64,000 bases of DNA, from contig CAJCHZ010000078.1 of assembly GCA_903970165.1 (NCBI GenBank), positions 62,001 to 126,000 on the forward strand, read 5' to 3'. Below, in pieces: positions 50,051 to 59,010 of the stretch. Both the position numbers and the translations under genes were made by a program. Below the pieces are notes generated by a model, which was not told the DNA's origin, did no database searches, and saw nothing but the letters and a program-made list of their open reading frames with translations. The stretch is from Betaproteobacteria bacterium (GTDB taxonomy: Bacteria > Acidobacteriota > Terriglobia > Acidiferrales > UBA7541). Positions within the stretch are counted from its first letter, which is position 1. Every line of letters starts with the position of its first letter.

Positions 50051-51031
50051 ATGAAAGCTCTTGCGCGTTTTGCTTTGATCGTTGGCGTTGCTTTCAGGAA
50101 GCAGCTTGTTTATACAGGGCCTGTTTGTGCGGGACTTGCATTGTTGCCTGGATTTGTTTGGGGGCAGTCAGCGCCGCCGCAAGTGGACCAGAAGTTGACC
50201 GCTGAAATTGCAGAACGGATCGGCAAGAGTGGGGCGGAGGTCGCTATCGCGTTTCGAACATTGGATGGACGCAACGCCTATTCGCTGCGTGAAGAAGATT
50301 CGTTTCATGCGGCAAGCACGATGAAAATTCCGGTGATGATTGAGCTGTTTCATCAGGTGCGGCTCGGAAAGCTGAAGTTGGAAGACACACTGCTCTTGAA
50401 AAATGAATTTCACAGTTTGGTGGATGGATCGATTTATAAACTGAATCCCGCCGATGACTCGGAAACGGATCTGTATGGCGCGGAAGGGCAGACGCGGACA
50501 TTGCGGCAGCTTTGCGAGTTGATGATTACGGTGAGCAGCAATTTCGCCACGAATCTTTTGATTGAGAAAGTGGGAGTGGAGAATATTCGGGCTGAGATTC
50601 ATTCGCTTCATGCGGATGGGATGAATGTCTTGCGCGGGGTCGAGGACGGGAAGGCGTTTGAAAGGGGGTTAAATAATACGACGACCGCTCGGGGCCTGCT
50701 GCAACTGCTCACGGCCATTGCAAAAGGAGAGGCGGTTGATCCGGAATCCTCGAAACAGATGATTGAGATTTTGGAACGGCAGAAATTTAATGATGGCATT
50801 CCTGCCGGGCTGCCGCCGGGGACGCGTGTGGCGCACAAGACGGGAGAGATTACGAAGATTCATCACGATGCGGCGATTGTGTTTGCGCCGAAACCGTTTG
50901 TGCTGGTAATTCTGGTGCGCGGGATTGCGGAGGAGAAGGAGAGTGCGGCCCTGATGGCGGATATTACGCGGTTGATTTATCGGGATGTTGAGTCAGTGGA
51001 AGAGGGCTTGGTATGCCAGTCTAGGCATTAG
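50051..51031 (+). CDS. Class A beta-lactamase-like serine hydrolase
   Basis: About 326 residues from the ATG at 50051; a start further upstream would fall in the terminator of the preceding gene. A signal segment covers residues about 1-37. All class A motifs are visible: STMK (catalytic Ser89, Lys92), VSSN for SDN, ERGLN in the omega loop (matching ExxLN) and KTG at about residue 262. It therefore probably acylates beta-lactams or a related ester/amide; whether it gives resistance cannot be told. There is no AmpR-type regulator nearby. The gene following is unrelated. Confidence 0.85.
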   Translation: MKALARFALIVGVAFRKQLVYTGPVCAGLALLPGFVWGQSAPPQVDQKLTAEIAERIGKSGAEVAIAFRTLDGRNAYSLREEDSFHAASTMKIPVMIELFHQVRLGKLKLEDTLLLKNEFHSLVDGSIYKLNPADDSETDLYGAEGQTRTLRQLCELMITVSSNFATNLLIEKVGVENIRAEIHSLHADGMNVLRGVEDGKAFERGLNNTTTARGLLQLLTAIAKGEAVDPESSKQMIEILERQKFNDGIPAGLPPGTRVAHKTGEITKIHHDAAIVFAPKPFVLVILVRGIAEEKESAALMADITRLIYRDVESVEEGLVCQSRH

Positions 51032-51110
51032 CTCGAGACAATGCACAACCTTGAGTTCGAGAGGCTCATCCAACGCAGTAGGGTAAGATGTGGTTGAGAG
51101 GGGTAAGGCG

Positions 51111-52145
51111 ATGAAGAGTTGGGTGAGGATTTTGGCGGTTTGCGCGTTGGGATTATTTTTGGCGAGCACGTCCTCTGCGGATACGCTGGAATTGAAAGAT
51201 GGGCGCGTGCTGCAAGGACGGTATCTGGGTGGGACGCAGGCTGTGTTGCGGTTTGAAGTAAATGGGGAAGTGCAGACGTTTAATGTTTCGACCATTGTAG
51301 CGGTGACATTTACGGGTGGAACGGGTGCGGCGAAAGCCCCAACGGCTTCCGCCACGCCTGACGCAAGCGCACCAGCGGATAATGCGCCGGCGGCTTCGGC
51401 GCCAGCCTCCGCGGATGCGGCACCGCCGCCTAATTCTGGTCTAGATGCCGGGCAGGCGCCTGTTACTTCGAAGGATGTTGCGCCTTCGCCTTCGGGGACC
51501 CCCGCTTCCGCGACTCCCTCCTCTCCGGCCGCTCCGGTTGCTCCCGTTACTCCTGCTGATAGCGCTCCCGCAGCTAAGACGGCTGTGCCTGCCGCTTCGG
51601 GGCAGGATCCTGCCGCTCAATACGGGGAAGTCACTCTGCCCGCCGGACAGTCTCTCCTGGTGCGCATGATTGATGCCGTGGATTCGTCCAAAAACCACGT
51701 GGGAGATATTTTTCATGCCACGCTGGAAACCGATTTGTACCTGCGCAATTCACTTGTGGCTCGGAAGGGAACCGATGTTTATGGCCGCCTGGCGCAGGCG
51801 CAGGAAGCGGGACACTTTTCCGGCAGCGCGGAGTTGCAGCTGGAGTTGATGCGGATTGTGATTGATGGGCGCGACTATACGCTGGTCAGCAGCGATTACA
51901 GTTTGAAAGGGCAAGGGCGCGGGGCTGATACGGCTAAGAAAGTTGGAGGCGGGGCCGTGTTTGGAGCCATCCTCGGCGCTATTGCGGGAGGGGGCCGAGG
52001 TGCGGCGATTGGCGCGGGAGCAGGTTCCGCGGCTGGCGCTGGTGTGCAGGTACTTACGCGTGGGCAGCAGGTGAAAGTGCCAAGCGAGGCATTGTTGGAA
52101 TTTCGGTTGCAACAGCCAGCAATGGTTACGCCGGTGCAGAGCTAA
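51111..52145 (+). CDS. Exported protein with Gly-zipper-like C-terminus
   Basis: About 344 residues from the ATG at 51111, with a signal peptide (residues 1-24). The N-terminal part (TLELKDGRVLQGRYLGG..VNGEVQTFNVSTIVAV) resembles a small SH3/Sm-like strand set. A long Ala/Pro/Ser-rich linker follows (about 80-180). The C-terminal domain (AQYGEVTLPAGQSLLVRMIDAVDSS onward) has LPAGTxL-like strands and a Gly/Ala-rich glycine-zipper-type segment (GAVFGAILGAIAGGGRGA..). Similar acidobacterial proteins are of unknown function. Its first part overlaps no neighbour. Confidence 0.75.
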   Translation: MKSWVRILAVCALGLFLASTSSADTLELKDGRVLQGRYLGGTQAVLRFEVNGEVQTFNVSTIVAVTFTGGTGAAKAPTASATPDASAPADNAPAASAPASADAAPPPNSGLDAGQAPVTSKDVAPSPSGTPASATPSSPAAPVAPVTPADSAPAAKTAVPAASGQDPAAQYGEVTLPAGQSLLVRMIDAVDSSKNHVGDIFHATLETDLYLRNSLVARKGTDVYGRLAQAQEAGHFSGSAELQLELMRIVIDGRDYTLVSSDYSLKGQGRGADTAKKVGGGAVFGAILGAIAGGGRGAAIGAGAGSAAGAGVQVLTRGQQVKVPSEALLEFRLQQPAMVTPVQS

Positions 52146-52310
52146 GGCGGCGATCAGGGGACTTGCAGTTTTTGTTCTTCCTGCGTGGCGCCGGCCTCAC
52201 GTTTTTAAACACGTACCCCCGTTGTCGTATTGGAACCATGGCACGCAAATTCCCTCTTGCTCTTCCTACTGTTAGTGACTAAGCTACCCCCTCGACCTTG
52301 GAGAGCCATC

Positions 52311-52733
52311 GTGCCTAAAGAAAAACCACGCGTAAACATCGGAGAAGTCATCAAGTCCTACCGGAGCCAGAGGGGATTGTCGCAGGGAGACATCGAGCGG
52401 CGCACGGGATTGCTGCGCTGCTATCTTTCGCGCGTCGAGAACGGGCACACCGTGCCGTCCCTCGAGACGCTCGCGAAGATTGCGGAAGCTATGGACATTT
52501 CGCTCGCGGATTTTTTCCCGGGAACGGAGACGCCGCGCGACCGCGAGACACAGAAAATGCTTGGAGAGCTTTCGCAGGATGAGATTCGTTTTCTTGCGGA
52601 GATCAAGAAGTTCAGCGGCACGTTGTCCGAAGGGGACAAGCGTCTGGTGCTGGCCATGATCCGCAAGATGGCTACCATGCTTCCGCCACCCGCGACGAAG
52701 AAGCTGGTTATTCGACGCAGCACCGCTGTATAA
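52311..52733 (+). CDS. XRE-family transcriptional regulator
   Basis: About 140 residues from a GTG at 52311, chosen because GGAG lies a few bases upstream and the Xre fold starts soon after (VKEKPRV.. region). HTH (about residues 9-65) is GEVIKSYRSQRGLSQGDIERRTGLLRCYLSRVENGHTVPSLETLAKIAEAMDISLADFF, given here only as the helix-turn-helix it forms, with no effector domain behind it beyond a short helical tail. It is a single gene; no operator was recognised. DNA target unknown. Confidence 0.88.
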   Translation: MPKEKPRVNIGEVIKSYRSQRGLSQGDIERRTGLLRCYLSRVENGHTVPSLETLAKIAEAMDISLADFFPGTETPRDRETQKMLGELSQDEIRFLAEIKKFSGTLSEGDKRLVLAMIRKMATMLPPPATKKLVIRRSTAV

Positions 52734-52823
52734 GCGCCCGACTGCTGGCGTCAAACGAAAACCATCCGCGAGCTTTGCTGGGATGCGTTTCAGCGCTCCC
52801 GTATGCGCTTCTAGGTATCTTCC

Positions 52824-54731
52824 TTAATTGTTCTGGCCGCGGATTAGGCGGATAGCGTTCGGTAGCGCCGCGCCGCCGCGTCCCGCTGATGGGGCGCCAT
52901 CCTCATTTGCGTCTTTGGAGTCGCCTTCGCCTGGCGCAAGGAAGAGATTGCTTTCCACTTCGTGCTGCTTCGTGTAGAGGTCGTAGTAGCGGCCGCTTGC
53001 GGCGTAAAGCGAGGTGTGGTTACCGCGTTCAATGACTTTCCCACCTTCAACGACGAGGATCTGTTCGGCGCGGCGGATCGTCGAGAGGCGATGGGCGATT
53101 ACGAACGTGGTTCGCCCGCGCATCAGGTAACGAAGACCTTCCTGGATGAGAGCTTCGGATTCGGAGTCCAGGCTGGAAGTGGCCTCGTCGAGGATCAGGA
53201 TACGCGGGTCCGCGAGAATGGCGCGAGCGATGGAGACGCGCTGTTTCTGGCCTCCGGAGAGTTTTACGCCCCGTTCGCCTACCACAGTGTCGTACTTCTT
53301 CTCGAAACCATCGGCAAATTCGTCCACGCGCGCGATGTGGCAGGCCGCGAGGATTTCTTCTTCCGTGGCTTCAGGGCGGGCGAAAGCCACGTTCTCGCGG
53401 ATGGTTCCGTCGAAGAGAAACGTTTCCTGCAGGACGACGCCGAGCTGGGTCCGATAAGAGTTTAGTTTTACCGTGGCCAAATCAATTCCATCCACCAGGA
53501 CGCGGCCCGCCGCGGGAACATAAAAGGCGGCGATCAGGCCGATCATCGTGGATTTGCCGGCACCCGAAGGACCCACCAAAGCTGTGACGGTACCAGGTTG
53601 CGATTCAAAACTTACATCGTGAAGAACCTCTTTCCCGGAATCGTAGGAAAAATTTACGTTTTCCATTACGACCATGCCGTTTATTCGTTCCATGTTCACG
53701 ATACGGCGCGGGTCGGCGTCTTCCTGCTTTTCATTCAAAATTTCGCGGGTGCGTTCGAGGCCGGTGATGGCTTCCGTGATTTGTGTGCCGATGGCGACGA
53801 TCTGGAAGACTGGAGCGATCAGAAATCCAAGAAAAAGATTGAACGCAAACCAGTCACCCAGCGTCATGCTTCCGTTCAGGATTTTGTGGCCGCCAAGCTC
53901 TAGCATAAGGGCGCTGACGACACCGAGAAGCGTCGCGCCGGAGAGGCTCATCAGCGATGTGGCGGTCAACGTTTTCAAAACGTTATCAAGCAACCGCTGC
54001 ACGCCGGCAGCGAAAATTCCTTCCTCGCGCTCTTCCGCATGGTACCCCTTCACGACGCGCACGCCGCCAAGCGATTCCGTGAGCCGTCCGGTAACTTCCG
54101 CGGTGATTTTTGGGCGCGCGCGGAAAATCGGCCGGATCGCGGAGAAGGCTTTGCTGATCCACAAACCGAAAACCAGAAGAATCGAGAAAGCTACGCCGGT
54201 CAACAGGACGCTGGCGTGAATCAGGTAAATGAGCGCGAAAACTGCGGTCATCAATCCGCCGGCGAACTCGACCAGGCCCGTGCCGACGAGATTGCGAACG
54301 CCTTCCACATCGCTCATGATGCGCGAAACGAGGACGCCTGTTTTGTTGGCGTCGTAGAAAGAGACGGGCAAGCGCCCTATGTGCGCCTGTACCTGACGCC
54401 GCAGCTCGGTGATCATTTTTTGAGCGGACTTGGAGAGCAATTGCGTCAGCGTGAACGAAGTGAGGCCCTGAATGAGGGTAGCGCCCAGGACTGCTCCAAC
54501 GATCGGGGTCAGCAAATGGAACTGGTGTTTTATGGCCACGAGATCGACAAAGTACTTCGTTGAAGCGGGAAGAACGAGGCTGCAAGCGCGGCTGATGGCC
54601 ATCAATACGAAGCCCAGCGCCAGCAGGCCCCGGCGCGGCTTGATGAGCGCCCACACATCCGGCAGGGACTTCCAGGCGTTTTTTTTCTTCTCCGGCTTTT
54701 TGAGTTCGGCTGAGTTCGGTTCGGATGCCAT
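52824..54731 (-). CDS. MsbA-type ABC transporter (fused permease-ATPase)
   Basis: 635 residues. The N-terminal half has six hydrophobic helices (about 35-320, ABC_membrane type 1). The ATPase has Walker A VGPSGAGKST (about 388), Q-loop LGVVLQETFLFDGTI, signature KLSGGQKQRVSIARAIL and Walker B ILILDEATSSLDSE, with the H-loop VIAHRLSTI. The C-terminal 60 residues are acidic and Gly-rich. This half-transporter plan (homodimer) fits lipid or drug export. It diverges from the SDR gene, whose start is 89 bases away. Confidence 0.93.
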   Translation of the reverse strand: MASEPNSAELKKPEKKKNAWKSLPDVWALIKPRRGLLALGFVLMAISRACSLVLPASTKYFVDLVAIKHQFHLLTPIVGAVLGATLIQGLTSFTLTQLLSKSAQKMITELRRQVQAHIGRLPVSFYDANKTGVLVSRIMSDVEGVRNLVGTGLVEFAGGLMTAVFALIYLIHASVLLTGVAFSILLVFGLWISKAFSAIRPIFRARPKITAEVTGRLTESLGGVRVVKGYHAEEREEGIFAAGVQRLLDNVLKTLTATSLMSLSGATLLGVVSALMLELGGHKILNGSMTLGDWFAFNLFLGFLIAPVFQIVAIGTQITEAITGLERTREILNEKQEDADPRRIVNMERINGMVVMENVNFSYDSGKEVLHDVSFESQPGTVTALVGPSGAGKSTMIGLIAAFYVPAAGRVLVDGIDLATVKLNSYRTQLGVVLQETFLFDGTIRENVAFARPEATEEEILAACHIARVDEFADGFEKKYDTVVGERGVKLSGGQKQRVSIARAILADPRILILDEATSSLDSESEALIQEGLRYLMRGRTTFVIAHRLSTIRRAEQILVVEGGKVIERGNHTSLYAASGRYYDLYTKQHEVESNLFLAPGEGDSKDANEDGAPSAGRGGAALPNAIRLIRGQNN

Positions 54732-54819
54732 AATTTAGGTTTCGGGACGGCTGGCTTTCTTGGATGCTGAGTCTATCTGGAAGAGTACATTTCCGCCCGG
54801 GTTTGAACAAGGATGGCCG

Positions 54820-55590
54820 ATGGCAATTGGCGAAACGCAGGTCCCCAAGGGAACTTTGATTGTGACCGGAGCCAGCCGAGGGATTGGCGCGGCGGTGGCA
54901 AAGATGGCTGGCGCGCGCGGATTTCGTGTCGGCGTGAACTTTTCGCGTGATGCGCAGGCCGCGGAAGATGTGGCCCTGGAGATTGTTTCCGCTGGGGGAA
55001 GCGCAACCGCGATTCAGGCGGATGTTTCGCGCGAGGCGGATGTTCTGCGGCTTTTTGAATTTGCGCATCGCGATCTGGGGCCTGTGACGGGGCTTGTGAA
55101 CAATGCGGCGATTACCGGTGGATTTTCGCGCGTCGAAGAGGTGTCGAGCGAAACGCTAACACAGGTTTTCGCTCTCAACGTCGTTGGGGCGATGCTGTGC
55201 GCTCGCGAAGCGGTAAAACGCATGTCCACACGAAATGGCGGAAGCGGCGGGTCTATCGTGAATATTTCTTCGCGTGCGGCGCAGATTGGCGGGGCCGGGG
55301 AATGGGTGCACTACGCCGCGTCCAAGGGTGCGCTGGACACGTTTACGCTGGGGCTGGCGCGAGAGGTTGCGATGGAGGGAATTCGCGTGAATGGCGTAGC
55401 GCCCGGTCACGTGCAAACCGGGCTTCACGCGGCAAGCGGCGATCCGGACCGTATGACGCGATTGGCTCCAACGATTCCGATGGGACGGCTCGGAACTCCG
55501 GAGGAAATTGCGGAAGCGGTGCTCTGGCTGCTGTCGCCGGCCGCGTCGTACACGACGGGTGCGATTCTGGCGGTTGGTGGCGGGAGATAA
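54820..55590 (+). CDS. SDR family oxidoreductase (3-oxoacyl-ACP reductase-like)
   Basis: About 256 residues from the ATG at 54820 (MAIGETQV); AAGGA precedes it by 6-8 bases and the longer frame start is not SDR-like. TGASRGIGAAVAKMAG is the cofactor motif, NNAAITGG the NNAG-type loop, NISSRAAQIG carries the catalytic Ser, YAASKG is the catalytic Tyr-Lys, and the C-terminus is TGAILAVGGGR. It is a FabG-like reductase with unknown substrate. It converges with the flavoprotein gene 36 bases downstream. Confidence 0.88.
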   Translation: MAIGETQVPKGTLIVTGASRGIGAAVAKMAGARGFRVGVNFSRDAQAAEDVALEIVSAGGSATAIQADVSREADVLRLFEFAHRDLGPVTGLVNNAAITGGFSRVEEVSSETLTQVFALNVVGAMLCAREAVKRMSTRNGGSGGSIVNISSRAAQIGGAGEWVHYAASKGALDTFTLGLAREVAMEGIRVNGVAPGHVQTGLHAASGDPDRMTRLAPTIPMGRLGTPEEIAEAVLWLLSPAASYTTGAILAVGGGR

Positions 55591-55626
55591 CCGGACCCAA
55601 ATAGCCGCGAGTGAGTGAGGCTCTTC

Positions 55627-56811
55627 TCAGTCAGCGGCTGCGCCGCCGCGCGGAAGTTCCGCCGCGGCCGGGAGATTCAGAACGCTGGAGATAAATTCGC
55701 TGACGTTCACGCCCAGATGGCCCCAGAGGCGGCGCTTGAGGCTGGTGTAATCCTGCGAGCCGCTGAAAATATCGCCCATCAATTGGCGGAAAACCGCGCT
55801 GCGGTTCATCAGCTGGACCATGCGTGTGGTTACGGCAGTGCCCAGAAAAGAGCCACGGTAAAAGCGGCGCACGATGCGCGCGGCGAATTCGAGTTCACAA
55901 GAGAAGGCAGCTTTGACCCACGCGGTGTATTTCTCCGGGCAGCCCTCGGCTAGCGATTTACCCAGCAATTCGCCGGAACGCATCGCGTAGAAAAGACCTT
56001 CACCCGTAAGAGGATCAACCCAAGCCGCGGCATCGCCGACTAGCGCCCAATTTTTTCCCAGTACCGCGCGATCGGAGAGCGTCCGCTCTTGCGGCGACGG
56101 CAGGACGTGACTGTAAAACTTCGCGCCTTCGGTTGCGATGGCGTGCTTTTCGACGAAAGCGGTCAAGTGCGTTCGGAGCTGCGCGCTGGTGTGCGATGCC
56201 ATGCTGCCGCAAATGCCGACCGAAAGATGGTCGCAGCGCGGGAAAGACCAGATGTAGCCTTCGAAGTGCGGAAGAAATTTTATGGTGATGGAGTCGGCCG
56301 TCTGCGGGACGAAATAGCCCTGCGTCATTTCCAGTTCGTCGCGCTCGAGAGGGCGCGATTCCGCGGCGATCTGATTGCGCGCCCCTGCTGCCAGGACGAG
56401 AAAATCGGCGGTACGCCATTCGCCATCCACGGAATAGCGGGGCTTCGCAGTGCTTGTATCCACGCCGAGGACATGCGATTGGTGCACTTTGCAGCCCGCG
56501 GATTTGGCGCGGTCGAGCAGCATGCCATTCAGAACTTTGCGCGAATAGATGACGATAGGATGCGTCATTTCGAGGTTGGCGCGATGGTCTTCGCTGCTGA
56601 TCAGTTCGACGGATCGGACGATTTTTTTGGGATAAGGATTGTCGAGCAGGAAAGGGAAACAATGGACGGCTTTATGGGTCAGCCCCCCGCCGCATGGTTT
56701 TTCCCATGCGAGATGTTCGTCAAAAATGTGAACCTGGTGCCCGGCACGCGCAAGCTGCTCACCGCACATGGCGCCGGAAGGCCCGCCACCGACGATTGCT
56801 ATTTCTGACAT
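55627..56811 (-). CDS. Geranylgeranyl-reductase-family FAD-dependent oxidoreductase
   Basis: About 395 residues from the ATG at 56811 (MSEIAIVGGGPSGA), the natural start of the FAD domain. The dinucleotide motif is GGGPSGAMCGEQLARAG, the acidic ribose residue lies in VHIFDE, the CGGGLTH stretch follows, and the second FAD motif is WALVGDAAAWVDPLTGEGLFYAMRSG. The C-terminal part is hydrophobic and may bind a prenyl substrate. Likely role: reduction of a polyprenyl or menaquinone-like chain. It follows the alpha/beta hydrolase gene on the same strand; its start lies 35 bases after that gene's stop. Confidence 0.88.
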   Translation of the reverse strand: MSEIAIVGGGPSGAMCGEQLARAGHQVHIFDEHLAWEKPCGGGLTHKAVHCFPFLLDNPYPKKIVRSVELISSEDHRANLEMTHPIVIYSRKVLNGMLLDRAKSAGCKVHQSHVLGVDTSTAKPRYSVDGEWRTADFLVLAAGARNQIAAESRPLERDELEMTQGYFVPQTADSITIKFLPHFEGYIWSFPRCDHLSVGICGSMASHTSAQLRTHLTAFVEKHAIATEGAKFYSHVLPSPQERTLSDRAVLGKNWALVGDAAAWVDPLTGEGLFYAMRSGELLGKSLAEGCPEKYTAWVKAAFSCELEFAARIVRRFYRGSFLGTAVTTRMVQLMNRSAVFRQLMGDIFSGSQDYTSLKRRLWGHLGVNVSEFISSVLNLPAAAELPRGGAAAD

Positions 56812-56845
56812 GGTCGTATCCCGCTGGTGTCGTCGAAGGGCCCCA

Positions 56846-58402
56846 TCAAGTGGTGGGGAAGACCACCAGGCAAAACCCGGCGAGGAGTATAGCACCGAAA
56901 AGCGCCGCGGCTGCAGGCGAGGCGGTAACTCTCCGGACAACGAGCATGCCCCAGGCTTGCCCGAGAGAAAAGAGGGCGAAGGAGGTTGCGAGGAGGACGG
57001 GGAGGATTTCCCCGCTGTGGAGAACGAGGATGCCGGCGACGATCACCAGCAGCAGGACCAGGCGGAGGAAGAGGGAAGTTAGCAATCTTGCAAAGGTTTT
57101 GCGGGGGATTGCCGGCCCCAGGACAAGTTCTTCCGCGAGGAGGTAGGGAAAAACCGCGAGCACAAAGGGAATAAAACGGACCAGGCGCGCGGCGGTGGGC
57201 CACGCTTCATAGAAACTCAGGTCGATCCATGCGCCGAAAAGAACCGCAAGCAGAAGTGCGGCAAAGCCCGCCAGAAGAAGGGAGCGATAGTGCGGTCTGG
57301 CAGATTCGGAAGTGTTTGAATTCTTGCGGAGAAAAGTTCGCAAAAAGTTCCATTGCAAAGCCAGAATGACAACGCCGACCACCAGCAGAAGGCTTGCGAA
57401 ATAATCGCCCTCAAAGAGATGCAGAACGCGGAGAGGAATCCAGTAATGAAAGAGAGCCACGGCTGCCAGGCCGATGACGGCGAATTCAACGATGGTTCGC
57501 AATCGTGGAGCGGCAGAAACGCTTTCGGCAAGTGGCACCGGTTGCTTTTTGTCCTGCAGGATTTCGCGTAAAAAACCGCCAGCCAGAGTGACTATTCCGG
57601 CCAGGCCCAGAAGAAATCCGATAACCCCGCGATGCGGCGGCAGGATTTGCTGGCGTTCGATTTGCAAAATGCCGGTTGCCCAGGTCTGGGCGGTCAACAT
57701 CGCCTGGGCATCGAAGAGAATGCTGACGTGGGTAGCGCGGGAAATGGGAACGAATTTGTTGGATGCGTCGCCGGGAGCGGGCGCAAGGGCCCTTGCGGCG
57801 TTGCTGAGAAGGGAAGGCTCCCAGCGGCCGAACATGATCAGGGAGTGAGGCGGAAGCGTGCCAAAACCATGGTAGGGAATTGCTTCGTCGGGGATCCCGG
57901 GGATGGAATTCATCGGAGCCGGCGAGAGCGCAATTACGCCGGCTACAGGTTGGCGGGAAGCTACGAGAAGGGCAATGGCTCCGCCCATCGAGTGGCCAGC
58001 GAGGATGGTGCGTTCGGGGTTGAGAAGTCCATGCGAAGTTAAATCGCGCACCAGGTTCTCGCCGCATTGTTCTGTGCGGTCGAAAGAGAATGGGCCTTCC
58101 GTGCGGCCATGGCCGGGCAGGTCCGGGACAAAAACGCGGAGCCCTTGCTCGGCGAACCCTTCGGTGAGGTAGGACATGATGCGTTTGTTCGCGGCGACGC
58201 CGTGGAAAAGGACGACGTAGCCGCGTGGCTCTCCACTTATGGGCTCGACGATGTCCGTTAAGAGGCGGCAGCCGCCCGCGTCGACGCGAAACGTGTGCTG
58301 CTGCCTGCTGCGTACGCTAACAGAAAGCCAAAGGCCCGCGGCGCAAAGGACTACTCCAACGATTCCTCGCAGCGCATTTCTTGCTTTGGGATCGTTATTC
58401 AT
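56846..58402 (-). CDS. Alpha/beta hydrolase fused to a multi-pass membrane domain
   Basis: 518 residues. An N-terminal helix (about 12-32) is followed by an alpha/beta hydrolase: VVLFHGVAANKRI, VFVPDLPGHGRT, and the nucleophile elbow LAGHSMGGAIALL (Ser). The catalytic Asp and His are likely near FGRWEPS and ATHVSILFD. From about residue 250 there are seven or eight hydrophobic helices (GVIGFLLGLAGIVTLAGGF and others) to the C-terminus. This fusion suggests a membrane-bound lipase or esterase. It is cotranscribed with the flavoprotein. Confidence 0.83.
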   Translation of the reverse strand: MNNDPKARNALRGIVGVVLCAAGLWLSVSVRSRQQHTFRVDAGGCRLLTDIVEPISGEPRGYVVLFHGVAANKRIMSYLTEGFAEQGLRVFVPDLPGHGRTEGPFSFDRTEQCGENLVRDLTSHGLLNPERTILAGHSMGGAIALLVASRQPVAGVIALSPAPMNSIPGIPDEAIPYHGFGTLPPHSLIMFGRWEPSLLSNAARALAPAPGDASNKFVPISRATHVSILFDAQAMLTAQTWATGILQIERQQILPPHRGVIGFLLGLAGIVTLAGGFLREILQDKKQPVPLAESVSAAPRLRTIVEFAVIGLAAVALFHYWIPLRVLHLFEGDYFASLLLVVGVVILALQWNFLRTFLRKNSNTSESARPHYRSLLLAGFAALLLAVLFGAWIDLSFYEAWPTAARLVRFIPFVLAVFPYLLAEELVLGPAIPRKTFARLLTSLFLRLVLLLVIVAGILVLHSGEILPVLLATSFALFSLGQAWGMLVVRRVTASPAAAALFGAILLAGFCLVVFPTT

Positions 58403-58503
58403 TGCGAGCGGCCGAGCACGGAAGCGCGGCGCTCCCCTGCGTGATAAACTAGATATTTACCCTGCAACAAGGCTGTTATTTCATTGGCCTTCATGGAGTT
58501 CCT

Positions 58504-59001
58504 TTGAACGCGGAGATTCTGACCCTTGACGAAGCGATTTTGCGGTTTGGGCGAGAGAAACGCAACGGGCTGAGGGTTGTGTTTACCAATGGCTGTTTTG
58601 ATTTGTTGCACCCAGGCCATATCGCCCTATTGGAGCAGGCTCGTGCTCTTGGAGATGCGCTGATTGTTGGCCTGAACAGCGACGCCAGCGTTCACCAGTC
58701 AAAGGGTGTGGGTCGCCCCATTTTGCCGGAGCGCGAACGAGCGGAGCTCTTAAGCGCGCTCGAATGCGTAGATGCGGTGGTGATATTTGACGCTCCTACA
58801 CCTCTGGAAACTATCACGGCGTTGCTTCCTGACGTGTTGGTGAAGGGCGACGATTGGCCTGCGGACAAAATTGTTGGCCGAGAACAAGTCGAAGCTGCTG
58901 GGGGAGAGGTAGTCCGAGTTCCAATACGAAAGGGCTATTCGACCACGGAACTTCTCCGAAAGATTCGCGAGGGCTCGGCTGCGCCTCGCATGGAAGCCTG
59001 A
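58504..59001 (+). CDS. rfaE2: D-glycero-beta-D-manno-heptose 1-phosphate adenylyltransferase
   Basis: 165 residues, the nucleotidyltransferase half of HldE as a stand-alone gene. The HxGH motif is in TNGCFDLLHPGHIALL (about residue 29), with VGLNSDASV and LPDVLVKGDDW next; the final GYSTTELLRKI is typical. It makes ADP-heptose for the lipopolysaccharide core, so the organism has a diderm envelope. The start is TTG, with GGAG 5 bases upstream. It precedes mfd by 9 bases. Confidence 0.92.
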   Translation: MNAEILTLDEAILRFGREKRNGLRVVFTNGCFDLLHPGHIALLEQARALGDALIVGLNSDASVHQSKGVGRPILPERERAELLSALECVDAVVIFDAPTPLETITALLPDVLVKGDDWPADKIVGREQVEAAGGEVVRVPIRKGYSTTELLRKIREGSAAPRMEA

Positions 59002-59010
59002 CGCCTCCGC

